Assembly (NCBI RefSeq): GCF_002979555.1
Contig: NZ_PCOZ01000001.1
Location: 62,001 to 126,000, forward strand
Length of the DNA stretch: 64,000 nt
Source: Pseudomonas sp. MYb60
Lineage (GTDB): Bacteria; Pseudomonadota; Gammaproteobacteria; Pseudomonadales; Pseudomonadaceae
Direction: 5' to 3'
How positions within the stretch are numbered: position 1 is the stretch's first letter; every line of letters begins with the position of its first letter. The notes beneath the pieces are model-generated. The model was not told the origin of the DNA, ran no database searches, and saw only the letters and a list, made by a program, of their open reading frames with translations. This document shows positions 1 through 8,174 of the stretch, piece after piece. The position numbers and the translations under genes are program-made.

Positions 1-91
1 CTGAATGGACGCTGAACGAATGGCATCGAGTGCCCAAGTGCGCTGAGACCTTCCTTTAAGATCGGCTCACACTCCTGCGTCGAGCCAAACC

Positions 92-1816
92 ATGAACCAG
101 AACGCTGAGTACGGCGCCGTGAACGATGCGGTGCGTGGGCAATTTTTGCGCCGAACCTGGGCGATGATCACGCCTTACTGGCGCAGTGAAGAGAGGGGCA
201 AGGCGTGGCTGCTGCTGGCGGCGGTCGTGGGCTTGTCACTGTTCAGCGTGGCGATCTCGGTGTGGATCAACCATTGGTACAAGGACTTCTACAACGCTCT
301 GGAAAAGAAGGACACCGCCGCCTTCTGGCAGTTGATCGGCTATTTCGGCGGGATCGCCGCCGTTGCGATCCTGGGCGCGGTGTATCGCCTGTACCTGACC
401 CAGATGCTGACCATTCGCTGGCGTGCCTGGCTCACCGAGAAACACATCGCCCGCTGGCTCGCCCACAAGAACTATTACCAGATGGAGCAGGGCGGCTATA
501 CCGATAACCCGGACCAGCGGATTTCCGAAGACCTCAACAACTTTACCTCCAGCACCTTGAGCCTGGGCCTGGGGCTGCTGCGCAACGTGGTTAGCCTGGT
601 GTCGTTCTCGATCATCCTGTGGGGCGTGTCGGGCAGTATCGAGGTGTACGGCGTCACCGTCCCCGGCTACATGTTCTGGTGCGCGCTGCTGTACGCACTG
701 GTGGGCAGTTGGCTCACGCATCTGATCGGGCGACGCTTGATTGGCCTGAGCAACCAGCAACAACGTTTCGAAGCCGACTTGCGTTTCTCCATGGTGCGCG
801 TGCGCGAGAACGCCGAGAGCATCGCGCTCTACAACGGCGAGCCGAACGAGAACCAGCGCCTGAGTGCGCGCTTTGGCAGGGTGTGGCACAACTTCTGGGA
901 CATCATGAAAGTGTCCAAGCGGCTGACTTTTTTCACCGCCGGTTACAGCCAGATTGCGATCATCTTCCCGTTTATCGTCGCTGCGCCGCGTTACTTCACG
1001 GGCAAGATCGAACTGGGCGAACTGATGCAAATCAATTCGGCGTTCGGCAATGTGCAGGAGAACTTCAGCTGGTTTATCGACGCGTATTCGGAGTTGGCGT
1101 CGTGGCGCGCCACCAGTGATCGTCTGTTGAGTTTCCAGCAAGCCATGAGCGACAACGAGCAACGCCCGCCAGCCATTGATGTGCGCGCTGAGGGCGAACG
1201 CCTGGTGGTACAAGGCCTGGGCATGGACCTGGCTGATGGCCGCCACCTGCTCACCAATGCCGATATGCAGGTGGAGCCCGGCCAGCGTGTGATGCTCAGC
1301 GGTCGTTCCGGCAGCGGTAAAAGCACCTTGCTGCGGGCCATGGGCCACCTGTGGCCTGCGGGGCATGGCAGCATTCGCCTGCCGACGGCGCGCTACCTGT
1401 TCCTGCCGCAGAAACCCTACCTGCCGATCGGTACGTTGAAGGCCGCGTTGAGTTATCCACAGGACGACACCGTCTATACGGCCGAACGTTATGCACAGGT
1501 GCTGGAAACCTGTCGCCTGCCGCACCTGGTTGCGCGGCTGGACGAAGCCAATCACTGGCAGCGCATGCTCTCACCGGGCGAGCAACAGCGCCTGGCGTTT
1601 GCCCGTGCGTTGTTGTTCGCGCCGCAATGGCTGTACATGGACGAGGCCACTTCAGCGATGGACGAAGAGGACGAGGCGACGTTGTATCAGGCGTTGATCG
1701 ATGAATTGCCGGGGCTGAGCATCGTCAGCGTCGGCCATCGCAGCAGCCTCAAGCGTTTTCATGGTCGATATGTGCGGATCGAGGGTGGGATGTTGCAAGA
1801 ACAGCAACCGGCCTGA
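92..1816 (+). CDS. SbmA/BacA-like ABC transporter, fused permease and ATPase
   Basis: This 574-residue inner-membrane half-transporter has membrane segments in roughly residues 35-300 (ABC_membrane_2/SbmA-BacA type) followed by one ATPase domain. Walker A is GRSGSGKST at 404-412, the signature is LSPGEQQR from about 493, Walker B with its glutamate is WLYMDEATSAMD from about 513, and the H-loop is SVGHRS near 548. The signature has P where LSGGQ usually has G. Proteins of this architecture (YddA and relatives) are thought to work as homodimeric exporters; the substrate cannot be read from sequence. It stands alone: the preceding 91 bases hold no clear gene and a decayed REP pair follows. The family call is firm, the substrate unknown. 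Confidence 0.85.
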   Translation: MNQNAEYGAVNDAVRGQFLRRTWAMITPYWRSEERGKAWLLLAAVVGLSLFSVAISVWINHWYKDFYNALEKKDTAAFWQLIGYFGGIAAVAILGAVYRLYLTQMLTIRWRAWLTEKHIARWLAHKNYYQMEQGGYTDNPDQRISEDLNNFTSSTLSLGLGLLRNVVSLVSFSIILWGVSGSIEVYGVTVPGYMFWCALLYALVGSWLTHLIGRRLIGLSNQQQRFEADLRFSMVRVRENAESIALYNGEPNENQRLSARFGRVWHNFWDIMKVSKRLTFFTAGYSQIAIIFPFIVAAPRYFTGKIELGELMQINSAFGNVQENFSWFIDAYSELASWRATSDRLLSFQQAMSDNEQRPPAIDVRAEGERLVVQGLGMDLADGRHLLTNADMQVEPGQRVMLSGRSGSGKSTLLRAMGHLWPAGHGSIRLPTARYLFLPQKPYLPIGTLKAALSYPQDDTVYTAERYAQVLETCRLPHLVARLDEANHWQRMLSPGEQQRLAFARALLFAPQWLYMDEATSAMDEEDEATLYQALIDELPGLSIVSVGHRSSLKRFHGRYVRIEGGMLQEQQPA

Positions 1817-1831
1817 GGTTGTACTCATTCA

Positions 1832-1912
1832 ATGTGGGAGCCGGGCTGGTATGTCAGTAGCAGGCGTATCAACTGGCACACCGCTATCGCAGGCAAGCCA
1901 GCTCCCACTTTT
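1832..1912. repeat. Decayed REP doublet, CTGGCTTGCCTGCGA type
   Basis: Two inverted arms lie downstream of the ABC transporter. The right arm (about 1885-1908) reads as the reverse complement of GTGGGAGCTGGCTTGCCTGC. The left arm starts with GTGGGAG but has lost much of the core. A better-preserved copy of the same REP class is at 21843-21934. Confidence 0.65.
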
Positions 1913-1946
1913 GAGCGGTGTTGTTTGAAAGGCAAAGGGCCCAACA

Positions 1947-1981
1947 AAAAGCCCGGCTGATCATCGATCAGCCGGGCTTTT
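1947..1981. terminator. Bidirectional rho-independent terminator between convergent genes
   Basis: A near-perfect palindrome, AAAAGCCCGGCTGATC, a three-base loop, then GATCAGCCGGGCTTTT, lies between the ABC transporter (+) and zapG (-). A-tract and T-tract on both sides let it terminate in either direction. It sits 17 bases beyond the zapG stop codon. Confidence 0.85.
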
Positions 1982-1998
1982 CAGTGCTTGAAGAAAAC

Positions 1999-2436
1999 TT
2001 ACTTCTTCAAACCGTAATGCTCATCCAGCATGCCTGGGGCGTTCGGCGTCTTTGGCGCGTAGTCCCGTGGTGGTTCCTGGTTTTCCCGCGGTGGGGTCAG
2101 GCGCTCGCGGGGTGTTTGCGGTGCATCGGAATGCAACGCAGCCAGCAGGCGCTGACGGGTGATATCGTCGAGGGCCAGGCGGTTAGCGCCGTCGGCGAGG
2201 TGATCCTGTACTTCCTGGTAGCTCTGGGTGAGCTTCTTGACCAGGTTCGCGGTGCTGTTGAAGTGGGTAACCACCTCGTTCTGATAACTGTCAAAACGTT
2301 CCTGAATGTCATCCAGTTGACGCTGCGTGCGGTTAGGCGCGGCATTCGGCAACAGGCGGGCAACCAGGAAACCAATGGCGACACCGGCAACCAGGGCAAG
2401 AGTCGGCAACAACCAAACTAAGAGCGAGTGTTCCAC
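1999..2436 (-). CDS. zapG: ZapG/YhcB family (DUF1043) envelope and division-associated membrane protein
   Basis: This 145-residue protein has one N-terminal transmembrane helix (about residues 6-28, LVWLLPTLALVAGVAIGFLV). A predicted coiled-coil stretch follows (about 35-95, rich in Q, D, E, R and K), then a polar Pro/Arg-rich tail ending HYGLKK. Family members bridge division and envelope-synthesis proteins in Enterobacteria; the exact role in Pseudomonas is inferred. The start codon is GTG (2436-2434) behind an AAGGA Shine-Dalgarno. It is divergent from the alpha/beta hydrolase and trpS. Length and architecture fit the family. Confidence 0.8.
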   Translation of the reverse strand: MEHSLLVWLLPTLALVAGVAIGFLVARLLPNAAPNRTQRQLDDIQERFDSYQNEVVTHFNSTANLVKKLTQSYQEVQDHLADGANRLALDDITRQRLLAALHSDAPQTPRERLTPPRENQEPPRDYAPKTPNAPGMLDEHYGLKK

Positions 2437-2583
2437 GAGTCCTTCCTCTATAAACGGCTTTGCTTTACGTTAACGGCTCAAACCTGCGCTGTATACCGCG
2501 ATTAAGCTCGCAATGATGCCATGCACAGACTTTTAGCTAGACGAGTCGACCCATTGAGAGGTCACGGAGTTCATTCCTTGCTC

Positions 2584-3213
2584 ATGCGTGAAACCCCCGT
2601 TTTGATCGATGGCCCGGTAGGCCAATTGGAAGCGCTGTACCTGGATCACCCCGAGCCACGGGGCCTGGCGCTGATCTGCCACCCCAACCCGGTGCAGGGT
2701 GGGACCATGCTCAATAAAGTCGTTTCGACCCTGCAACGCACCGCCCGCGATGCCGGTTTGATTACTTTGCGTTTCAATTACCGGGGCGTCGGCGCGAGTG
2801 CCGGTACCCACGACATGAGCACTGGCGAAGTGGACGATGCCGAAGCAGCGGCCACCTGGCTGCGGGAAAAGCACCCGGATCTGCCGATCACCTTGCTGGG
2901 TTTCTCCTTTGGCGGTTATGTCGCGGCCAGCCTCGGTGGCCGTCTTGAGGCCAAGGGCGAAAAACTCGCGCACCTGTTCATGGTTGCCGCTGCGGTGATG
3001 CGCCTGCGTGACTGCGACGTGCTGCCGACCGGCTGCCCGCTGACCCTGATCCAGCCGGAAACTGACGAAGTGGTCGACCCACAGACCGTCTACGACTGGT
3101 CCGCCGCCCTGAATCGCCCCCATGAGCTGTTGAAAGTGGCAGAATGCGGGCACTTTTTTCATGGCAAGCTCACCGATCTCAAGGATCTGGTGCTGCCGCG
3201 CCTCTCGAATTGA
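2584..3213 (+). CDS. Alpha/beta hydrolase of the serine-aminopeptidase/dienelactone-hydrolase-like type
   Basis: This 209-residue cytosolic hydrolase carries HPNPVQGGTM, which fits an oxyanion-hole loop, near residue 38. The nucleophile elbow GFSFGG has Ser about 108, an acid candidate lies in ETDEVVDP, and the catalytic His is in CGHFFHG near the end. The open frame extends upstream to 2521, but ATG 2584 follows a GGAG ribosome-binding site and matches the short N-terminus usual for this family. It lies 24 bases upstream of trpS on the same strand, so co-transcription is likely. The substrate is unknown. Confidence 0.8.
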   Translation: MRETPVLIDGPVGQLEALYLDHPEPRGLALICHPNPVQGGTMLNKVVSTLQRTARDAGLITLRFNYRGVGASAGTHDMSTGEVDDAEAAATWLREKHPDLPITLLGFSFGGYVAASLGGRLEAKGEKLAHLFMVAAAVMRLRDCDVLPTGCPLTLIQPETDEVVDPQTVYDWSAALNRPHELLKVAECGHFFHGKLTDLKDLVLPRLSN

Positions 3214-3237
3214 TAGCAGTCTGATAAGCGATTACCC

Positions 3238-4593
3238 ATGACGACTCGTACCCGTATCCTCACCGGCATCACCACCACCGGCACGCCGCACCTGGGCAAC
3301 TACGCCGGTGCGATCCGCCCGGCGATCCTCGCCAGCCAGGACGCCAATGCCGACTCCTTCTACTTCCTGGCCGACTACCACGCCCTGATCAAGTGCGATG
3401 ACCCGCAGCGCATCCAGCGCTCGCGCATGGAAATCGCCGCGACCTGGCTGGCCGGTGGCCTGGATGTGAACCGGGTGACTTTCTACCGTCAGTCCGATAT
3501 CCCGGAAATCCCCGAGCTGACCTGGCTGCTCACCTGCGTTGCCGCCAAGGGCCTGCTCAACCGCGCCCATGCGTACAAGGCCTCGGTGGACAAGAACGTG
3601 GAAGCCGGCGAAGACCCGGATGCGGGCATCACCATGGGCCTCTATAGCTACCCGGTGCTGATGGCGGCGGACATCCTGATGTTCAACGCGCACAAAGTGC
3701 CGGTCGGTCGCGACCAGATCCAGCACGTGGAAATGGCCCGCGACATCGGCCAGCGCTTCAACCACCTGTTCGGCAACGGTAAAGAATTCTTCACCATGCC
3801 CGAGGCGCTGATCGAAGAAAGCGTCGCCACCTTGCCGGGCCTGGACGGCCGCAAGATGTCCAAGAGCTACGACAACACCATCCCGTTGTTCACCAGCGCC
3901 AAGGACATGAAGGACGCGATCTCGCGGATCGTCACCGATTCCCGCGCGCCGGGCGAAGCCAAGGACCCGGACAACTCGCACCTGTTCACCCTGTACCAGG
4001 CGTTTGCCAGCAAGGCCCAGGAACAAGAATTCCGCGCCGAGCTGCTGCAAGGCCTGGGCTGGGGCGAGGCGAAGAGCCGCCTGTTCCAGTTGCTGGACGG
4101 TCAGTTGGGCGAGGCCCGTGAGCGGTACCATCAACTGATGTCACGTCCGTCGGACATGGAAGACCTGCTGCTGATCGGTGCCAAGAAGGCCCGCGCCGTG
4201 GCCGCGCCATTCCTCGCCGAGTTGCGTGAGGCGGTGGGCCTGCGTTCGTTCGTCGAGCAGGCTGCCGCACCGGTCGCCACCAAGAAAAAAGCCGCAAAGG
4301 CCGCACGCTTCGTGAGTTTCCGCGAAGACGACGGCAGCTTCCGCTTCCGTTTGCTGGCCGCCGATGGCGAGCAACTGCTGTTGTCGCGCAACTTCGCCGA
4401 CGGCAAGGCCGCTGGCGCGGTGACCAAGCAACTGCAGAACGGTGACGCGCTGGACGTGCGCAGCGAAGCCCTGGGCTTCAGCGTATGGCTGGATGGCAAT
4501 GCCGTGGCCGACAGCGCCGAGTTCGCCGACGCCGCTTCCCGCGACGCCGCCATCGCTGCCCTGCGCATCGCATTGACACCAATCGAAGATTGA
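3238..4593 (+). CDS. trpS: Tryptophanyl-tRNA synthetase with C-terminal extension
   Basis: This class Ic aminoacyl-tRNA synthetase charges tRNA-Trp. The HIGH-type motif is TPHLGN (residues 17-22) and the KMSKS loop is at about 206-210. At 451 residues it is more than 100 longer than the roughly 330-residue enzyme of E. coli. The core ends near residue 340 and is followed by a Lys/Ala linker (KKKAAKAA) and a domain of about 95 residues. That domain has the pattern FRFRLLAADGEQLLLSR, a helix-like stretch, then a second strand pair, resembling the duplicated YegP/DUF1508 pattern. I believe a long TrpS is usual in Pseudomonas, so I do not regard the extension as an annotation error. A terminator follows. 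Confidence 0.96.
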   Translation: MTTRTRILTGITTTGTPHLGNYAGAIRPAILASQDANADSFYFLADYHALIKCDDPQRIQRSRMEIAATWLAGGLDVNRVTFYRQSDIPEIPELTWLLTCVAAKGLLNRAHAYKASVDKNVEAGEDPDAGITMGLYSYPVLMAADILMFNAHKVPVGRDQIQHVEMARDIGQRFNHLFGNGKEFFTMPEALIEESVATLPGLDGRKMSKSYDNTIPLFTSAKDMKDAISRIVTDSRAPGEAKDPDNSHLFTLYQAFASKAQEQEFRAELLQGLGWGEAKSRLFQLLDGQLGEARERYHQLMSRPSDMEDLLLIGAKKARAVAAPFLAELREAVGLRSFVEQAAAPVATKKKAAKAARFVSFREDDGSFRFRLLAADGEQLLLSRNFADGKAAGAVTKQLQNGDALDVRSEALGFSVWLDGNAVADSAEFADAASRDAAIAALRIALTPIED

Positions 4594-4621
4594 CCCGACC
4601 AAGGGTTGATTGCCATTAATC

Positions 4622-4655
4622 AGGGCCGTCGTTACAGTGACGGCCCGTTTTTGTT
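4622..4655 (+). terminator. Rho-independent terminator after trpS
   Basis: GGGCCGTC, an eight-base loop and GACGGCCC are followed by GTTTTTGTT. The hairpin lies between the trpS stop and the zapE start, so zapE probably has its own promoter or depends on read-through. Confidence 0.8.
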
Positions 4656-4672
4656 GCCTTGCTAACGAAATT

Positions 4673-5767
4673 ATGACGCCCCTAGAACGATATCAAGCTG
4701 ATCTGAAACGCCCTGAATTCTTCCATGACGCGGCCCAGGAAACGGCGGTGCGTCATTTGCAGCGCCTGTACGACGACCTCGTCGCGGCTTCGCAAAGCAA
4801 GCCTGGGATGTTCAGCAAGCTGTTTGGCAAGAAAGACCACACGCCGGTCAAAGGCCTGTACTTCTGGGGTGGCGTTGGCCGGGGCAAGACGTACCTGGTG
4901 GACACTTTCTTCGAAGCGCTGCCATTCAAGGAAAAGGTGCGCACTCACTTCCACCGCTTCATGAAGCGCGTGCACGAAGAGATGAAGACCCTGCCGGGCG
5001 AGAAAAACCCGCTGACCATCATCGCCAAGCGGTTCTCCGACGAAGCGCGGGTGATCTGCTTCGATGAGTTCTTCGTTTCCGACATCACCGACGCCATGAT
5101 CCTCGGCACGTTGATGGAAGAGCTGTTCAAGAACGGCGTGACCCTGGTCGCCACCTCGAACATCGTGCCCGATGGCCTCTACAAGGACGGCCTGCAACGC
5201 GCGCGCTTCCTGCCGGCCATCGCGCTGATCAAGCAGAACACCGACATCGTCAACGTCGACAGCGGCGTCGACTACCGCCTGCGTCACCTGGAGCAAGCGG
5301 AGCTGTTCCACTTCCCGCTCAACGACGCCGCGCATGAAAGCCTGAAAAAGAGCTTCCGCGCGCTCACGCCGGAATGCACCCAGGCGGTGGAAAACGACAA
5401 GCTGATGATCGAGAACCGCGAAATCATCGCCCTGCGCACGTGCGACGACGTGGCCTGGTTCGACTTCCGCGCCCTGTGCGATGGCCCGCGCAGCCAGAAC
5501 GACTACATCGAGCTGGGCAAGATCTTCCACGCCGTGATCCTCAGCGGCGTGGAGCAGATGGGCGTGACCACCGACGACATCGCGCGCCGGTTTATCAACA
5601 TGGTCGACGAGTTCTACGACCGCAACGTCAAGTTGATCATCTCGGCGGAAGTCGAGCTGAAGGACCTGTACACCGGCGGTCGCTTGAACTTCGAATTCCA
5701 GCGCACGCTCAGCCGCTTGCTGGAAATGCAGTCCCACGAGTTCCTGTCGCGTGGGCACAAGCCGTAA
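4673..5767 (+). CDS. zapE: Cell division protein ZapE, AFG1-like ATPase
   Basis: This 364-residue AAA+-like P-loop ATPase of the LACE1/AFG1 family is known in E. coli to act at the constricting Z-ring. Walker A is GGVGRGKT (from about residue 66) and Walker B is VICFDEF (127-133). Further family motifs are HFHRFM, VATSNIVPDGLYKDGLQRARFLP and YTGG near the C-terminus. The open frame begins at 4610, but that part overlaps the trpS terminator. ATG 4673 gives the normal family N-terminus (MTPLERYQ). It is flanked downstream by a REP doublet. Confidence 0.93.
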   Translation: MTPLERYQADLKRPEFFHDAAQETAVRHLQRLYDDLVAASQSKPGMFSKLFGKKDHTPVKGLYFWGGVGRGKTYLVDTFFEALPFKEKVRTHFHRFMKRVHEEMKTLPGEKNPLTIIAKRFSDEARVICFDEFFVSDITDAMILGTLMEELFKNGVTLVATSNIVPDGLYKDGLQRARFLPAIALIKQNTDIVNVDSGVDYRLRHLEQAELFHFPLNDAAHESLKKSFRALTPECTQAVENDKLMIENREIIALRTCDDVAWFDFRALCDGPRSQNDYIELGKIFHAVILSGVEQMGVTTDDIARRFINMVDEFYDRNVKLIISAEVELKDLYTGGRLNFEFQRTLSRLLEMQSHEFLSRGHKP

Positions 5768-5782
5768 GAACAACGCAAATCA

Positions 5783-5877
5783 AATGTGGGAGGGGGCTTG
5801 CCCCCGATAGCGGTGTATCAGTACCAGGTGTGCTGACTGACACACTGCCATCGGGGGCAAGCCCCCTCCCACATTTT
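5783..5877. repeat. REP doublet (REPIN), GGGGGCTTGCCCCC type
   Basis: Two REP units in inverted orientation (GTGGGAGGGGGCTTGCCCCC and its reverse complement) are separated by about 45 bases containing a GTGTGCTGACTGACACAC palindrome. It lies between convergent zapE and the GlxA-type regulator, a usual place for REPINs in fluorescent pseudomonads. Confidence 0.85.
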
Positions 5878-5896
5878 GCCCTGCGTACATCCTTAT

Positions 5897-6892
5897 TTAT
5901 GCGGCCTGCTGAAACTGCTGGCGATACTGGTTCGGCGACAACTCCGTGTGCTGCCGGAACAGCCGTGCAAAGAAACTCGCATCGTCGTAACCCACCTCAT
6001 AACTGATGGTCTTGATGCTCTTGCGGCTGCCCGAGAGCAGGCCTTTGGCCGTCTCGATGCGCAGGCGTTGCAGGTAATGCAGCGGCTTGTCGCCGGTAGC
6101 GGTCTGGAAGCGGCGCATGAAGTTGCGGATGCTCATGCCATGTTCGCGGGCCACGTCTTCGAAGCGGAACTTGTCGGCGAAGTGTTCTTCGAGCCAGTGC
6201 TGGATCTGCAGGATGATCACGTCCTGGTGCAGCTTCTGCCCACCGAACCCAATGCGCCCCGGCGAGTAGCTGCGCTGCACTTCATAGAGAATGTCGCGGG
6301 CCACGGCCTGGGCGATGTTGGCGCCGCAGAAGCGCTCTATCAGGTAAATGTAGAGGTCGCACGCCGAGGTCGTGCCGCCGGCGCAATACAGGTTGTCGGC
6401 ATCGGTGAGGTGCTTGTCCTGGTTGAGCTGCACCCGTGGGAAACGTTCGCTGAAGGCGTTGAAGAACCGCCAGTAGGTGGTCGCTTCCTTGCCGTCGAGC
6501 AGGCCGGCTTCAGCGAGCCAGAATACTCCGGTGGCTTCGCCGCACAAGACCGCACCGCGTGCGTGTTGCGCGCGCAGCCATGGCAGCACTTGCGGGTAGC
6601 GCGTGCACAAGGCGTCGAAATCGTCCCAGAAGGCGGGTAGTACGATGATGTCGGCGTCTTCGAGGCCGCCGTCCACCGGCATGATCACATCACTGAAGCT
6701 GCGTACCGATTGCCCGTCGGGGCTGACCAGGCGCGTTTCGAACGCCGGGGTCAGGCCCAGGCCTTGTTGCTTGCCGTAACGCAGGCTGGCGAGGTGGAAG
6801 AAATCCTTGGCTTGCATGAGGGTGGAAGCGAATACCCGATCAATGGCCAAAATGCTGACGCGCCTCAACGGCGTGGAGATTTGGTTAGACAT
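5897..6892 (-). CDS. GlxA family transcriptional regulator (DJ-1/PfpI plus AraC HTH)
   Basis: This 331-residue regulator has an N-terminal class-I glutamine-amidotransferase-like (DJ-1/PfpI) domain, about residues 10-190. It is followed by a C-terminal AraC/XylS DNA-binding domain containing MSIRNFMRRFQTATGDKPL and VGYDDASFFARLFRQHTELSPNQYR. The Cys in VLCGEATGVFWLAEAG sits where DJ-1-like folds carry their elbow residue; in this family the domain usually senses a small amine or amino-acid ligand rather than catalysing. It is divergent from the acyl-CoA dehydrogenase across 145 bases, so it could control that gene; this is inference. The effector is unknown. Confidence 0.88.
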   Translation of the reverse strand: MSNQISTPLRRVSILAIDRVFASTLMQAKDFFHLASLRYGKQQGLGLTPAFETRLVSPDGQSVRSFSDVIMPVDGGLEDADIIVLPAFWDDFDALCTRYPQVLPWLRAQHARGAVLCGEATGVFWLAEAGLLDGKEATTYWRFFNAFSERFPRVQLNQDKHLTDADNLYCAGGTTSACDLYIYLIERFCGANIAQAVARDILYEVQRSYSPGRIGFGGQKLHQDVIILQIQHWLEEHFADKFRFEDVAREHGMSIRNFMRRFQTATGDKPLHYLQRLRIETAKGLLSGSRKSIKTISYEVGYDDASFFARLFRQHTELSPNQYRQQFQQAA

Positions 6893-7037
6893 AATTTCAT
6901 TTATTCTTATAGGGGAAAGTGGTCACCAGACGGCTGGATCGTCTTATTTTTTGTCGCATGTGTCCAGTGTCCCGTGCTGCCTTCGCGGCATAGTCTCTGT
7001 GGGCTCGTCTTTGTCCGACAATCCACGCAGGTGACCC

Positions 7038-8174
7038 ATGATCCCCAGAACCTTGTTCAGCCCCGAGCACGAACTCTTTCGCGAGAGCGTGCGCACCTTT
7101 CTTGAAAAAGACGCCGTACCGTTCCATGGGCAATGGGAGAAACAGGGCTATATCGACCGCAGTTTGTGGAGCAAGGCAGGGGAGGCGGGGATGCTGTGTT
7201 CCCATCTGCCGGAAGAGTACGGCGGGCTGGGTGCGGACTTTTTGTACAGCGCGGTAGTGATTGAGGAGATCAGCCGGCTGGGCCTGACGGGGATCGGGTT
7301 TTCCCTGCATTCGGACATCGTCGCGCCGTACATCCTGCATTACGGCAGTGAGGCGTTGAAGCACAAATACCTGCCCAGGCTGATCTCCGGCGAGACGGTC
7401 ACGGCCATTGCCATGACCGAACCGGGAGCGGGTTCTGACCTGCAAGGGGTGAAGACCACGGCAGTGCTCGACGGCGATGAGTACGTGATCAACGGCTCCA
7501 AGACATTCATCACCAATGGCTACCTCGCCGAGTTGGTGATCGTGGTCGCCAAGACCGACCCCAAGGCCGGTGCCAAGGGCACCAGCCTGTTCCTGGTGGA
7601 GGCGGACACACCGGGCTTCGACAAGGGCAAGCGTCTGGAAAAGGTGGGGATGAAGGCGCAGGACACCTCGGAACTGTTCTTTCAGGACGTGCGAGTCCCC
7701 AAGGAGAACCTGCTGGGCCAGGCAGGCATGGGCTTCGCCTACCTGATGCAGGAGCTGCCGCAGGAGCGGCTCACGGTGGCGATCGGCGCGCTCTCATCCG
7801 CCGAGGCGGCGCTGGCGTGGACCCTGGAATACACCCGCGAGCGCAAGGCGTTCGGCAAGGCGATTGCCGATTTCCAGAACACCCGCTTCAAACTGGCCGA
7901 GATGGCCACCGAGATTCAGATCGGCCGCGTGTTTGTCGACCAGTGCATGGCCCTGCATCTGGAAGGCAAGCTCGACGTGCCCACGGCTGCAATGGCCAAG
8001 TACTGGGTGACGGACCTGCAATGCAAGGTGCTCGATGAATGCGTGCAGTTGCACGGCGGCTACGGCTTCATGTGGGAATACCCGATCGCCCGGGCGTGGG
8101 CGGATGCGCGGGTGCAGCGGATTTATGCGGGGACCAACGAGATCATGAAGGAGATCATTGCGCGGGCGCTTTGA
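7038..8174 (+). CDS. Acyl-CoA dehydrogenase (FAD flavoprotein)
   Basis: This 378-residue acyl-CoA dehydrogenase should introduce an alpha-beta double bond into an acyl-CoA and pass electrons to ETF. The three-part fold is visible: an N-terminal helical part, the middle beta domain with AMTEPGAGSDLQG and NGSKTFITNG, and the C-terminal helical domain with RKAFGKAIADFQ and LHGGYGFMWEYPIAR. The Glu in YAGTNEIMKEII is in the position of the catalytic base of short/medium-chain enzymes. The start ATG follows AGGTGA. Chain-length or branched-chain specificity cannot be told. It is head-to-head with the GlxA-type regulator and tail-to-tail with the aldo/keto reductase. Confidence 0.92.
   Translation: MIPRTLFSPEHELFRESVRTFLEKDAVPFHGQWEKQGYIDRSLWSKAGEAGMLCSHLPEEYGGLGADFLYSAVVIEEISRLGLTGIGFSLHSDIVAPYILHYGSEALKHKYLPRLISGETVTAIAMTEPGAGSDLQGVKTTAVLDGDEYVINGSKTFITNGYLAELVIVVAKTDPKAGAKGTSLFLVEADTPGFDKGKRLEKVGMKAQDTSELFFQDVRVPKENLLGQAGMGFAYLMQELPQERLTVAIGALSSAEAALAWTLEYTRERKAFGKAIADFQNTRFKLAEMATEIQIGRVFVDQCMALHLEGKLDVPTAAMAKYWVTDLQCKVLDECVQLHGGYGFMWEYPIARAWADARVQRIYAGTNEIMKEIIARAL

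Noticed and set aside
1..59. Possible C-terminal end of a gene entering from the left (frame 3, ending EWHRVPKCAETFL, stop at 57-59)
   Set aside because: Only about 18 codons are visible and nothing in them identifies a family, so it cannot be told from a chance open frame.
236..1555. 439-codon minus-strand frame inside the ABC transporter gene
   Set aside because: It is a shadow of the clear ATPase/permease frame, with no ribosome-binding site and no recognisable domain.
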